In this document: positions 22,791-34,500 of the stretch, one piece after another
How the letters are laid out: each line of letters starts with the position of its first letter
Position numbering within the stretch: position 1 is the first letter of the stretch
Origin: Gorsachius magnificus
Lineage: Eukaryota > Chordata > Aves > Pelecaniformes > Ardeidae
Assembly (NCBI GenBank): GCA_034008185.1
Contig: CM067084.1
Coordinates: 7,149,385 to 7,213,384 of the forward strand
Direction of reading: 5' to 3'
DNA length: 64,000 nt
Notes under the pieces: generated by a model
Told to the model about the DNA's origin: nothing
What the model saw: the letters and a program-made list of their open reading frames with translations, nothing else
Database searches by the model: none
Position numbers and translations under genes: made by a program

Positions 22791-24138
22791 TGGAGGTAGA
22801 GAAAAGCTCCACATGGCAAACCATTGTCTCCGGAAATCAAACGCGCCCACTAGGTATTTTTCCATCGGGAACTATTGAATTAGTCCTCTGCATCCTGATC
22901 AGAGAGAGATTGTAAAAGTAGGGCGCTTGCAGTGAATAGACTGGGTTTTGTCAATAGCTTTGAAACTGCCTGCCAGAGCTCACATGCTTTTGTGCAGTAA
23001 TTTGTTTATCATTACTTCCTTCCAATGAAAACAGAAGAAAAGGAGTGACGAGCAAAATACACATTTGGATGAGATTTAACAGTTTGTAGACTGAATTGTT
23101 TTTTAAGGATAGTATGATGGTGTGCAGTGGGGACCTGGAGAAGAACATTTGCTGGGGTGTGCTCTTCAGGAGGTGGAAAAGCAGCAGGATGCTCCATCTC
23201 TCCAGGGGATGCAGTCTCTATTAAAACATGAGAGAAGTAGACTGCATTGAACTAGGTTCTTGAAATACTTCTGCATGATACAGAGTAAAGGTGCCTGGCA
23301 GCATGAGTTGGCTGCATCTCATGACTACAGCAATACGATAGTGTACGCAATAAAAGTATGGATTGGCAGTCACAAGCCATGGAGTTATCGGATTGCATGA
23401 CTTTCCTACCCCTGAGCTAGGAGTTGATGCTGAGATGAAGTAAGTGAATTATGCGTGGGTGGTTCTCCTGTGCCAAAGCAAGCATCATAACTTGAGCCAT
23501 GAAGGTGGTTTAACTGGACTCATTTTGCTGTGGATTAATTGCAGTGGGTTAGGATTGATGAGGTCAATCACCGTGCTTCAGAGGAAGGGGGGGAAACTTT
23601 GCAGAGACTCAGTAACTCCAATAGCTTTTCATTGTTTGTCTGCACTTTTATCAGGTAGTTAAGACCTGGACCTGCTGCTGGCACCTGAAGTTTGAGTCTT
23701 GCAGCCTGTGAGAAGTGTTTCTAGGCTCTGCACAGGAATGTGCCGCTGTTCATATTGTCCATTTTGGGGGGAAACATTCTTTAGGCAAATGTAATTTAAA
23801 TTCTGAAAAATGTGAAATAGCAACCCTGAGAAATGAAGCCATTTATTCAGGTCTCTGCCTTCCCCACTCAACCCTGCTAATGAGTCTTAAAATTTATTTG
23901 AGGAGACTGCTTCCTACATTGTACAGGATACATTTTAAGTTTCAAATATATGGGAAGGTTTATCTTTATGGTCCCCTGTATTTAGGCTTCCATTCTGGCA
24001 TAGGGCTACTGGTTTAATTTTATCTGTGCTTTTAGCCTACCTCAATTGCCTTCACCAGTAATAGAAGCTAAACTGAAAAATACTCATCTTTAAGTGGAGT
24101 ATGTCTGTGTGCACAGTGTTAAATTCAGGTCTAGGACC

Positions 24139-24177
24139 TGAGTGATTGTTTATCGTGGAAATGAGTGATTGTTTATC
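24139..24177. repeat. 16-bp direct repeat, period 23
   Basis: TGAGTGATTGTTTATC is present at 24139-24154 and again at 24162-24177, each followed by a similar G-rich GGAAAT tail. It is a recent-looking local duplication. Confidence 0.85.
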
Positions 24178-26360
24178 TGCGGAAATGCAGATTTTAACTG
24201 GGATCAGAATTAGGCCTTCCGATGTGAATTTAGGTGGAGGATGATGTCTTCAGGCAGACAAACTTTGGTTGATCCCTCTTCTTTGATCGTTGTGTCTAAG
24301 TGAGGAATCTCACAGCTGGTTGATGGCAGAGGTGGTATGAATGAACAACCATTCATACTAGCTAGTGAGCTGAGCACCAGCACATTTAAGCAAAGAGCTA
24401 TGAGGTGATGGGTGCAGCTTTAGACTTCTCTTGACCATATGCAAGAGTAAGTTGGTGACCCTCAACGTTAAGCACTCCCTATCCCACATCTTGAGTTGCC
24501 TTATCCCTGGAGGGATAAGTGTGTTCATGTATTAGTTTTTTAATGTTCAAAAGAGAAGGCATCATTTCAGTCAGCTCTTCTTCAACAAGGTAACTTATTT
24601 TATGAACAAGTGCAGCACAGACTTGGTTAAAAAAGTTCAAAGTGGTACTTTATAAGTATTTGTTAGCTATCTGTTTCTATTCAGATAGCATGCAATGCCT
24701 GTTTTTTTTTTTTTTCATGTAGGCTTGGCATATTCAGTAAAAAGGCTATACATGAATAACAAAATCATAATAAAAGAAAAAAAATCTCTTGGAATACAGT
24801 TTGTTTATTGTTGCGTATTAGTGAAAGGAGGGAGAGGAAGTGGCATGGTTGCCACATGAATGCGTTTGGTGGGTGGCATCCGAGCGAGTGGTACACTTGG
24901 TGGTGGTGAGACCATCGTAGCCTTGCAGCTCCCAGCACCAACTGGTGTAAAGAGAGCCTGGAAAGTGTGACGTGTTTTCCATAGTGAGTCGTGGGTGATT
25001 AGCAGTTGGCAATGAGCTGATATGAAATGATAATGCAAGAGTGGCTGTGGTAATTGTTGTGTTGTCTGTGTCTCAGGAAGAGGTGTGTCTGCCTCTTGCC
25101 TGCAGTAAAATTGATGACATGGTCTGATAGACAAGTGCTACATAAAGACTGAGAGGAATTTATAGGCACCTGAAGGCAATACAAGCCGATGATGAAAGGC
25201 ATTCTCAGTGTTAGACACTGATTCATAGTGAAGTGAAATCCTCACAAGGGCTTTGTGTCTGCCGTACAGCTTACCAGGATGAAAGCCCACCTAAATGGCA
25301 GCAGGTTGTAATTCAAATGTGGTGTGGTGCCATGTTGAAGTTCACAAGGAAAAAAAGTAGAAGTATTAATTAGGCCTTGGCTGCAAACTTCTTATTGCAG
25401 CTCTTTCATAAGAATCTCCTCAGCTACTGCACCTTCTACTCTTACTTAGTTATTTAGTTAAAAAAACTATCTGCTGCTTTTCTTTTGGTTTTCTCAAAGA
25501 CATTTATCCAGTACACTGATATCAGAAAATACTTCTGAAGTAGCGTAAAAGTTAATCTGAACTAATTGGGTTAGAATTTTATAATTGCCTCTTTTTGCAA
25601 CTAAATAAACATTTTGTCCTGGGGAATAATGTGTTTTCTCATTTTTGTCCTCCACCTTTAAAGCCTGTTTCTTTCTGTAGTTCATCAGGTTTCTGTGAAA
25701 CAGTAGTAAGGTGACACACTCAAAAGATTCAGTAGTGTTTAAGAGCAATTTCACTTAAAATATTGCTCATGATGTAAGGACTGCTATGAACTATACTTGT
25801 AACTTTTTTTTTTTCTTCCAGAAAATACCAGTTTCCAGTGATAAGCCAAAGAATTGCTGTAATCCCAAATGCGGGATAGAAGACTGGGGCAATTTATGGG
25901 AGCAGATTAATTACTGTTATGTCCTGTTGTTGTAATCATATTGGTCATCGTGGTCTGGGTCTGTAAGAAAGGCAAGGCTTGTAGAGAAATATATTAAAGC
26001 AATGGAAGAACTTTCAGGCACATGTTCCCTTGATCTAGAGAGTGGTATGTTTGGCAGGAACCTTCTTTTTTTTTTTCCTTTGTCAGCTGATCTGTAAAAG
26101 ATAGTGCTTTTCCTGTATCCTGTTGAAGAGAGAGTTACAAACTTCATTTTGGATGGCTGTAGCAATCCTAGCACTAGATAGTGATAGTGTTTGCATTGCA
26201 TTATCCTTTCAGAACCATTATATCAGATGGTGAGCTTACTGGTGAAAAGGCATATTCTTTCAGTTCTCAGACAGTAGCTGTTGAATTTCTATGTGTGCTG
26301 TAATTCTGAGACTACACTTTTATGTATGTATAAATGTAATTACATTGTATAATTGTCATT

Positions 26361-26948
26361 GTGCTCACTTTTCCCCCACATACTCAAAACTTGTTTTCCT
26401 GCTTGTGTTCTGTATCAGTAGGTTTGCTTGCAAAGCAAAAAGCAGTGGAGTGGCAGAATTCTTTCAGAAACGTTAGAGGTGCCAACAATTATGTTGACGA
26501 TACGAAGTTCATAAGTATTTTTTTTGTTTCAAAACTCATTTCTTTCACTGTCTTTATACTTTGTCGTCTTGTAAGTTCGAAAAAAAAATTGGACAAAGTC
26601 ATTATGTCCTGTAAAAGGCCAAGTTGTACTTTAATGCCTAAATTTATCCGAGACTCTTCTCAAATATGCCAAACAAGTTCTCCATTTCCAAGGTCAAAAT
26701 CAACTAGATCCCAGTGTCTCTGGAATCCTTTTTTTCTTTTCCAGCCATCTTGCTGTTTTCTGGATGGCATCTCCTGTTCCCCCTCTCACTTCATTCACTT
26801 GAGTTTAGTCTTTACCAAACTCTGTGTGGGTTCCCCCCTCCTCGCTGCCCCCAGCCTCCAAATCTTTCTCAATTGTTTTTCCCTGAACCACAACTTGCCC
26901 TTTTCCACCACTAATGATGCTTTTCCTTCTGACTTGCTCCTTTTGTGA
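26361..26948 (+). other. 195-codon open frame, probably not a gene
   Basis: This is the longest open frame outside the minisatellite. The first third contains a NNYVDDTKF string that superficially resembles a CR1 reverse-transcriptase active-site block, but the flanking residues do not continue the family pattern. The last two thirds are rich in F, L, S, P and C, as expected from the pyrimidine-rich DNA, which suppresses plus-strand stop codons. There is no signal peptide, domain or splice structure that I can support. Confidence 0.15.
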
Positions 26949-27779
26949 ACACTGGCCTATTCAACGGCTGAATTTCTCGTTGGTCCCAGCTTGACCTTTC
27001 TTCATTCTGTTGACTTCATGCTTTCAAATTTTTGCCTGCTTTTCCTCCCTCTGTTTTTGTACTTCTTCTCTTGTCTTTCCGCTGGCACTGTATTTCTCCA
27101 TCTTAGTCTGTCCCACCCTTCCTGTTCATGTTAGCTACCTCTTGTTTTGTCACTTCTGGCAAAATCAAACACCTTTCTAAGGAAATTGCCAATTGTGTTG
27201 GATTTTCCTTTCCTTGTCAATTTTTTGCTTTGCGTATGGTTTCTCTGATTCTGCCCCTTTTCCAGTAATCATTTACTATCTGAGGTTTTACGAATTGATC
27301 AGTGAAGAGAGTTACTGAGTCAAAAATAGTTACTCTCAAAAAATTAAAATAAAGGATAAATTGAAAAAAAATGTATCTTGAAAATAATTCATGGCAACAG
27401 AATCAGCTTTTTCACGTCAGCATCCTTTCCTCCCAGAGCTGCTAAAACAAGTGGTTCCACAAAGCTGCAAAAACTAATGAAACTTCCGATGGATTTGTTT
27501 GTCTCCCGGTTGAGTGACTACTGCTGCTGAACTTCAGGAAGGCTGGAGCTGAACTTACGGTGTATTAAACACCATAGAAGCCACTACAGGAAAGAAACAT
27601 TACGCTCCATCAGCAGGGAAAAAACCTTAACTGGAGTTAGTGCCAGTCTAGACACTAGGTGATTAACATGGTAGAGAAACGGTGACTTTGGAGCAGGTTC
27701 AGGGGTGTGTAGTTAGAGGGACGACTCTGATCACCTTCTTGCTCTTAGTATTGAAAAGCCTTTGCCATGGGAGGTCTCA

Positions 27780-27820
27780 GACACTTGATGAAAGTGTCAT
27801 CTTTGAGTCATCATCAAGTG
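27780..27820. repeat. Overlapping 10-bp and 7-bp inverted repeats
   Basis: CACTTGATGA (27782-27791) pairs perfectly with TCATCAAGTG (27811-27820) across 19 nt. A competing 7-bp stem, GACACTT (27780-27786) with AAGTGTC (27792-27798), uses the same left arm with a 5-nt loop. The two folds exclude each other. Confidence 0.8.
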
Positions 27821-28098
27821 AAAATCATCTCGCAGTGATGCTGTTGGAGTTGCCATTTTCCCCCTTCTCTCTGCTGGTCATGGCACGTGCAGAAACATGG
27901 TAGCTCTGCCCTTCTGATGCATATGGGTAACGTGAGCCAGCGATAGGGATGATAATGGCTCAGTTATCCTTGGATGTGCTGTGATGACATAGACCTAATT
28001 TCCTGGTGAAACCAGACCGAAATACATCAATGGAATAATGACTTTGAAAAATACAATTTAGGAAGCTCAAGTGTGATGTCTGTCAGGTTTTTTGGTTT

Positions 28099-28155
28099 GT
28101 TTTTTAAGTATTTTTTTTAAGTATCTTGTTTGGGTTTTTTTAAAGTATCTTGTTG
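28099..28155. repeat. Three diverged tandem copies of a T6AAGTATCTTG motif
   Basis: A T-run followed by AAGTAT occurs at about 28101, 28112 and 28134. The last two copies extend to AAGTATCTTGTT. Period is about 11-22 bp. This is simple local amplification in a T-rich context. Confidence 0.7.
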
Positions 28156-28580
28156 CAAATTTCAAGGCTTTGGATGTTTTTCTAAGCTCTATTTTCCTCT
28201 GATTCCTTTTACCCACTCTGCAAATTTTCTTCAGTTGCATCTCTTTCTTTACTGACTGTTGTCCCTTCTGCATCTCTGCACTTCCTTCCCAGATTTCCCT
28301 TTCCTGGTATTTCTTGTTTTGGACTGACAGTTTCTGTGTTACATATAAAATCTTTCTGGTTTTTTGAAACTCTTTCAGTGAGTTTTGTTTCTTATCTTCT
28401 AATTTCGTGACTTCTTCCTTGCTTCTTCCTACTGCCTACTAAAGCAAAGTCAGTGTGTTTTAAATTCACCTTATCACTGTCTTTTGACTGTTCAGATCCT
28501 TTTCTGAAATGGATAAGTGGTTTCTCTGGTAACAAAAGCAGCGATGCCACTCTGCTTCTCCTTCCTCCTCCCTGCAATAC

Positions 28581-31500
28581 CCAGTGAATTAAAGTTACAA
28601 CAAAGGGAGAAATGGAAAAGAACTTGTGATGGCAGAAGTGGGTAGCAGCATTGCTTTGGTTGCCGTAGAAATGAAATTGCCCATTTTGGCATGGAGCATG
28701 TGAGTATCAAGAGATTTAAATAATGACATCTATTAAAATACATTATGGGTTTCCTGCAAGTTGGCAACGGAGTCTCAGGGTTATTCTCGGCTATCTTTTT
28801 TTTTTTTGTCTGCTCTCTTAACCTTCCTGATTGACCTGTTTGCAAAAACATTCTGTATCCAGTCGCTGCCTTCCAATCGGCCACAGCCCCGAGGGTAAAG
28901 TTCACTGTTTAATTCCACAAGTGCTTATGGACAATGCGTATTATAAAGGTACACAGAAGACTGTTGTACTTGCTCTGCAAGAGTTAATGGAACTAGTGTA
29001 TTTGTCAAGAGGGAAAAATAGAGCTACCTCTGTGTAGAAAGCAAGCACACTGACATGGACTGCATGAAGAAAAAAGCAGTAAGAAAAAGTATGTGCTAGG
29101 AAAATAACTATTAGTTACACTGATTCCTTCCTGGTCCATAGGATATATACTTGGTGGAGAATAAAATGACTATTTTAATTTTACATTATCACTTTTAAAT
29201 GACAGCTAAAGCCTTGTATCAAAAATAAATCACAGAACAGAAATCACTTTGTATGACAGGTAAAGCATCCCACTTCTTATTTACTGCATTACTTCTTATT
29301 TACTGCTACTGTAGCTTTTGCAGAATTTCTCATACTTGAGATATGCAGCTATTTAAGGACCTGGTAGGAATAAATTAGGAATGTTTCATGGTAGAGATGA
29401 CGGCTTTTAATTTGTTAGGTCAGCTTCTGAAATATGTTTTTCTATTGATTTGGACATCTGGGCCTGTTTGCAGATGCACCTGAGGGTACGTCTTTTCAGA
29501 ATGTGATTTTTCTTTACTTCATGGCAATATTACTTATATACAAATTTGACTGTATTTCATTTATTTGTACTTTTGAATCTTGTTACTTTTGCCAATAGAG
29601 GCAATCTTAGAAAACAATTTTGGAAATGATAATAACTTAATATTAAAGTGAGCATTGATTTTTCTAATCTACTCAGTAAGTAATGTGAATGGAAGGACCA
29701 CTTTCACTTGGTGAATGCTTTTTTTTTTTGCTTCTGTGCTTACAAATTAGAGTATTAGATATAACACTATTTTTTTTACTTAAAGCCCTGTTATTTTTTG
29801 TTGAATGTACAGTATTTGCTGTACGTAATTAAAAGAAAATTGGATCCCAGCTGTCTGCTACTTTTATTTGCATCTAGCAGAAATAAAAAAGTTAAAACTC
29901 GAGCTGAATGGTTGAAGAAAGTATGAGATTAGCTGAAGCACATTACTTGTTCTTTAGCGTCAGCCTGCACAAGTGAATGTCAGGGAACACCAACATAGAC
30001 TTTTCATGTAAACCTACTACCAGAGCTACATAAATAAGGCTCTCGGGCAGCTTGAAACCATGAGAATGCTTCCTATGGAAATCACTTATGTTTAGGCACT
30101 TTTAAATTCCATTGGTAGTTGAGGAAATAACTTGTTATTTAGGTCATGGAACATTTTTCTCCCTTACTTTGTTTGTACCCATTGCACCAAATAAGGTTTC
30201 CCCGCTATTAAATGTTACTTTTTACAGTTGCTAAAGAGACTCTTTTATGCCTTGCGTTTATTCTAACTATTGGTGGGGGGCAACGGCGACTAAACATGTT
30301 TTGAGTCTAATTGCAGGTGATTGGTTTTTCATTTTTCCTTACATGTCATTGTTTAAATTCTGTTCTTTTGACATGTTTTGTCCTAAAGCACTGTCTGTTT
30401 ACAATTCATTACTTCTATTAGCTTAAGGCCCAGCTAAGCAAATCCTGTTCTGTGTTAGTAAATGTCTTAGGTCTTGACAGATGTTGCAGGAGGAATCTGA
30501 TGGATATGACATTTACAGCATTAGAGCTGCAATGATGAGAAATAATCTATATCTTGTCAGCTTACGGTAGAATCAGACCTCTCTTTTGGTGGAATGAAAC
30601 AGTAGCTGTTTCCCACTACAAGTAAGAGAGATATTTTTTGGTTAGTTTGTTGTAGGTTTTTTGGTTGTTTGTTGGTTAGGGTTTTTTTTTTTGATTTGGT
30701 GGAAAAAACCCCAAGTTTCTCCCACAATCTGAATTTGTAAAGATAAGTTGTAGTTTTTAAAAAAAAATCTTAAGTGTTTGGATCCATAATCATGAGTATG
30801 TATCACCAGTATTTCTCAGACTCAGAAGGCTAATTTCTAGTTTTCATTTTATGCACCCAGATGTTTTAGATTTACTGGGTCTACACTGAAAACCGTGGGT
30901 GAATTTGGCCGAGAAACTACATGAGTTAATCACAGAAAGTTGTGTTATCTTATGAGAGAGAAAATTTTCATAATAGAAGTAATAGTCCCTGAGCTGTCCA
31001 GCAGTTCCCAAACAAGTCGTCAGGAGAACTGCTGGTGTTAGCTTTCCTTTTCATTTCAAGTGAACAGAAAAGGAACAAATGAGCAGTGGAGATAAAGGCT
31101 TTATCCTCCAAGGAAGTTCTTTGATCCTGTGGAGGCTACCCCAGTGTAACTCCTCCTGAGGATCCTTGTATACCAGGATGAAAAATTCCTCTTTTTTTCT
31201 GTTTTTGCTGTGTACAAAATACAAGCCGAAGAGGGTAAGAAGCATTAATCCTTGAATACAAGTGTCCCATGAGGATTAGTGTAGCCTCTGCAGAGAAGCC
31301 TGAGAGGAGAGAGAGTTAAAGCAGTCTGTATTTTTTTAATTTGCTTTTAAAAGTTCAAAACACTCATTACCATGCCCGAGACAAAGTTCAAAGTTGAGGG
31401 ATACTTAATTGTGATTGTTTTTCCATACCTGCCATCGTCCCTGTGGGTATCACAAAGAAGTTCATGCGTAGCGGGAGAGGTGAGGTGCTGTCTACTGAAA

Positions 31501-34500
31501 CACCACCTTTGCTACGACGTGGTGTGAGAAGCTGCTTGGAGCCCCAAAAGCACCACTATGGGAGAGGGGCAGAACCTACCGAGCTTGGTGGAAAGGCTCT
31601 CGGGGCCTTCCTCTGACACGTATCACACCTCAGATTTGCAGCAGGCTGTTCACCTGTAACGATCGCAGACTTTGGTGGTAGGGAGTGTTTGCTGGGAGGT
31701 GAAGCAAGGCGAGATACGTGCTGCCTCACTTCCAGAGCTTGGGGATATTTAGCGTGTACAGACATTCTCAGCTTTCTTTTTTTGTTTCTCTCATCGGTGA
31801 AGGTGTGTTCTTAAGGACAGAAATCACAGTGGCCTGAGTAAGAAGGAAGCTACTGACAGCTTTACTATTCTTTTTAATTGCTGTTATTCTCTGCTAGCGA
31901 TGTTGTTTTTCCAAAAGTATTTCTGTGGACAATGGGATTCTGAAAATCACACCCTGAGTGTTCAAAAGGTGCTGTATTTTGTTGGTAAATCTTTCTCATT
32001 CTTTTTTTTTCTCCTTCAAAAATTATGCTAATGTAGAACTTACTGTTCACCTTTTCTGAGCGTATACTACCCTGAAATAGTCCCTGCCCTGCTTTATAGT
32101 TGACATTCTGATTTGTGCACAACGACTAGTTCTGTAGGAATACTGGATCCTCAACAGTAACAGCTCAAATTTTAAAGTACTTTTCCAAAGGCAAAGCAAT
32201 ATTCTTGCTTTATAAAGAAATGGCAGAATAAATCATAATTGTCAATCATGGGAACGTTCTCAAAACTTGCGTGACAAATTAAGTTATACTGAGGGCATGA
32301 ATTTTTTCAAGGTTTTCATGTTTTAAGAAGTCTTCTGAAGCCGATTACATTTGTAATATATACCATGTGTGGAGCCTTGTCCTTTATTCTTAATTATATA
32401 CTGCAGGTTGCTGGATACATGTACCTTTAGAGTATATACTTTGACATCCACAAGCATAAACAAAGCTGCAGACACTGTTTTCCTCTACCAGCAACATGAT
32501 GTGTTTATGAATTAACTAAGTAGCCTTGGGTTCTACATGGGTTTCCCCATCGTTGGCAAGGCAATTTATTCCTTTACTAAATTGCCCGGAGATTAATAAA
32601 TTGACTGGAGATTAAGAATTGAATTAAAGAGAAAATGTGGGTTGATATAAGAACCTGTTACTAAATAAGTGAAATTACTGGTCTTTTCAGTTGAAGGTTT
32701 TGAAGGAACAGTTTTAATAGCCTATGAGCTGTTTGTTTTCTTTTGACAGCGCTGAACTGTTGGGAGTGATTGTTTTCTTATGATTATAACCTCTAAGGAA
32801 TACTGTGCCCTTGGTTTTTGGTAACTGAGAAACCAATGAACTAAAAAAGAAGGCAGCTCCAGAAGTGGCAATGTGTGATTTCGGAAACATCATATGAAGA
32901 TCCTGTGGTTTAGAAAACATCAAGCTGTGGGGAGGAGAAACCACCAATTTTTCTAGAGTGGCGTAAAAAGATTCACAGCAGGAGGGATATTTTGCAGCCA
33001 TATCCTACTGCTGAGTGAACCTCTTTACCCAAGCTAGGCATATAGCCACATGAAAGTTTAAATAGGGAAACCAAGCACAGCTCCCAGATGCATCCTAGAA
33101 ACGATCAGGTGTTGGTTAATGTACCTTATTTCTGTCTCACTCCTGTCTACTGAGCCTATCCTTTGCCACCTTGCACTTTTTCACATCCTGAAGGGAATTT
33201 CACCTCGCTGCAATGTGCTTTATCTCCTGTTGCATGGTCACTTACTCCTTCCTGGGGGTACACGCGCCTTTTCCCCTTCCTCTTCCCCACTTCTCCCTCC
33301 TTAAGAGAGGGACAGTTCAGAGTGAGGTCTTATCAGAAGTTCACGGATATGTGGCAATAGAGGGGGAAGGCATTTGAGGTTGTGTGTAGGAAGGAGAAAA
33401 GACGCTTGTGAGACTTTGGTATGTGTTTTGTAGGCTCTGAAGGCATGGATGGTGGGAGGGAGCCCCTTTTATCCCCAGGTGTGTGAGCAAGCGGCCACTC
33501 TGTGGGGCAGGGAGAGGAAGCTGTGGGACCCCTGAGGTGTCTGGGATCAGTTAGGCATGCTTGTGGATTTGCTCCTTTTGGTCCCGTTTGGAGGTACAGC
33601 AGGGAGTCAGCCATGGTCCAGGTCTCCTTTGTAGTTGCAGAGGAAGTTGCTGGCTGGAGATAAGATTTCTGAAGATCCGGACCAGATCAGACTGCACGTC
33701 TGGCGCTTGTCTGTAACCGCGTGAGGAAGTCTTTCAGCATCAGAGTGAAATGAAACGCAGGTCAGAGACTATGGGGTCAGAAGACAAAAATTGCAAAGTT
33801 AGCTTGAAATTCCAGGTCAAGAGTTTTTCCTCCTTTCATTAAAGAGAGCAAAAGGCATTTCTGATTACCAGTGATGCTGATAACATAGTAGCATCTAGAG
33901 ATCCAGATCCTTTTGGACTCAGCCTTGCACTGGCTGCCTGTGCTCTGAAGAACTTCCTTGGAATTGAGCCTGATGCATGAAAGCATATTACCATGTTTTC
34001 TGTGCAAGTAACCTGTGACTTACCTTAAAAGAAAAAAAAAGCACTGAAAACATTAATATCTGAATGTTTTGACTATCTTTTTAAATTATTATATTATATG
34101 TAATAGAAATACTTGATCATTTGCAAGGTGAACAAAAACATTTGTGTTCCAGAGCCCACTGTGTCATGACCGAAGCCATCCTGGATAGGAGAGGGGGATG
34201 TTCCCCTTGAGACCATTCTCCCCCCTCCTTCCTTAGTGAGATCTTGTAGCTCTGTCCCCCTGTCAGTGGCTTCTTTTCTTCATCTCATGCTCCTGTCCGA
34301 TCCTTGCCCAGGAGCTGCCTGTGTGCAGGGACATGAGCGTTTGCCCTTATTGGCGTTTCAGTCCTTTTTTTGAGCCTCTTTTCCCCATCCCCCTCCAAAA
34401 TGGGCTTGTTGTTGGTCCGTAAAACATAAACAGATTTTTTTTTTTGTCTCCTGAATGAACCAATTTTCCGTATTCAAAGATCCGAATGATTTAGCTTTCT

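Larger units (their letters stand above)
21750..26360. other. No gene seen; plain sequence with tracts
   Basis: Includes the pyrimidine/purine tract pair at 22602-22790 and a 16-bp direct repeat near 24.15 kb. The T-run at about 24701-24716 and the minus-strand frame at 24805-25134 (109 codons) have no further support. A strong plus-strand acceptor-like site at about 23654 is not followed by a good donor. Confidence 0.5.
26690..28580. other. Pyrimidine-skewed DNA (plus strand)
   Basis: Two blocks, about 26690-27270 and 28065-28580, are dominated by C and T on the plus strand, with many CTTTTCC, TCCCTC and TTCTTC words. The interval between is balanced. No gene is supported. The skew explains the long plus-strand open frame at 26361-26948. 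Confidence 0.65.

Noticed and set aside
26361..26948. 195-codon plus frame with a YVDDTK string suggesting a reverse-transcriptase catalytic site
   Set aside because: The resemblance covers only about ten residues, the DNA match to the CR1 equivalent needs a 2-bp insertion, and flanking sequence does not continue the family. The frame length is explained by pyrimidine skew.
28469..28524. Minus-strand splice-bounded open segment encoding a Lys/Ser-rich peptide
   Set aside because: Its exit phase does not match the next candidate exon, and it lies in pyrimidine-skewed DNA that mimics splice signals.
30678..30690. TTAGGG word suggesting an interstitial telomere repeat
   Set aside because: Only one copy in a T/G-rich low-complexity tract.
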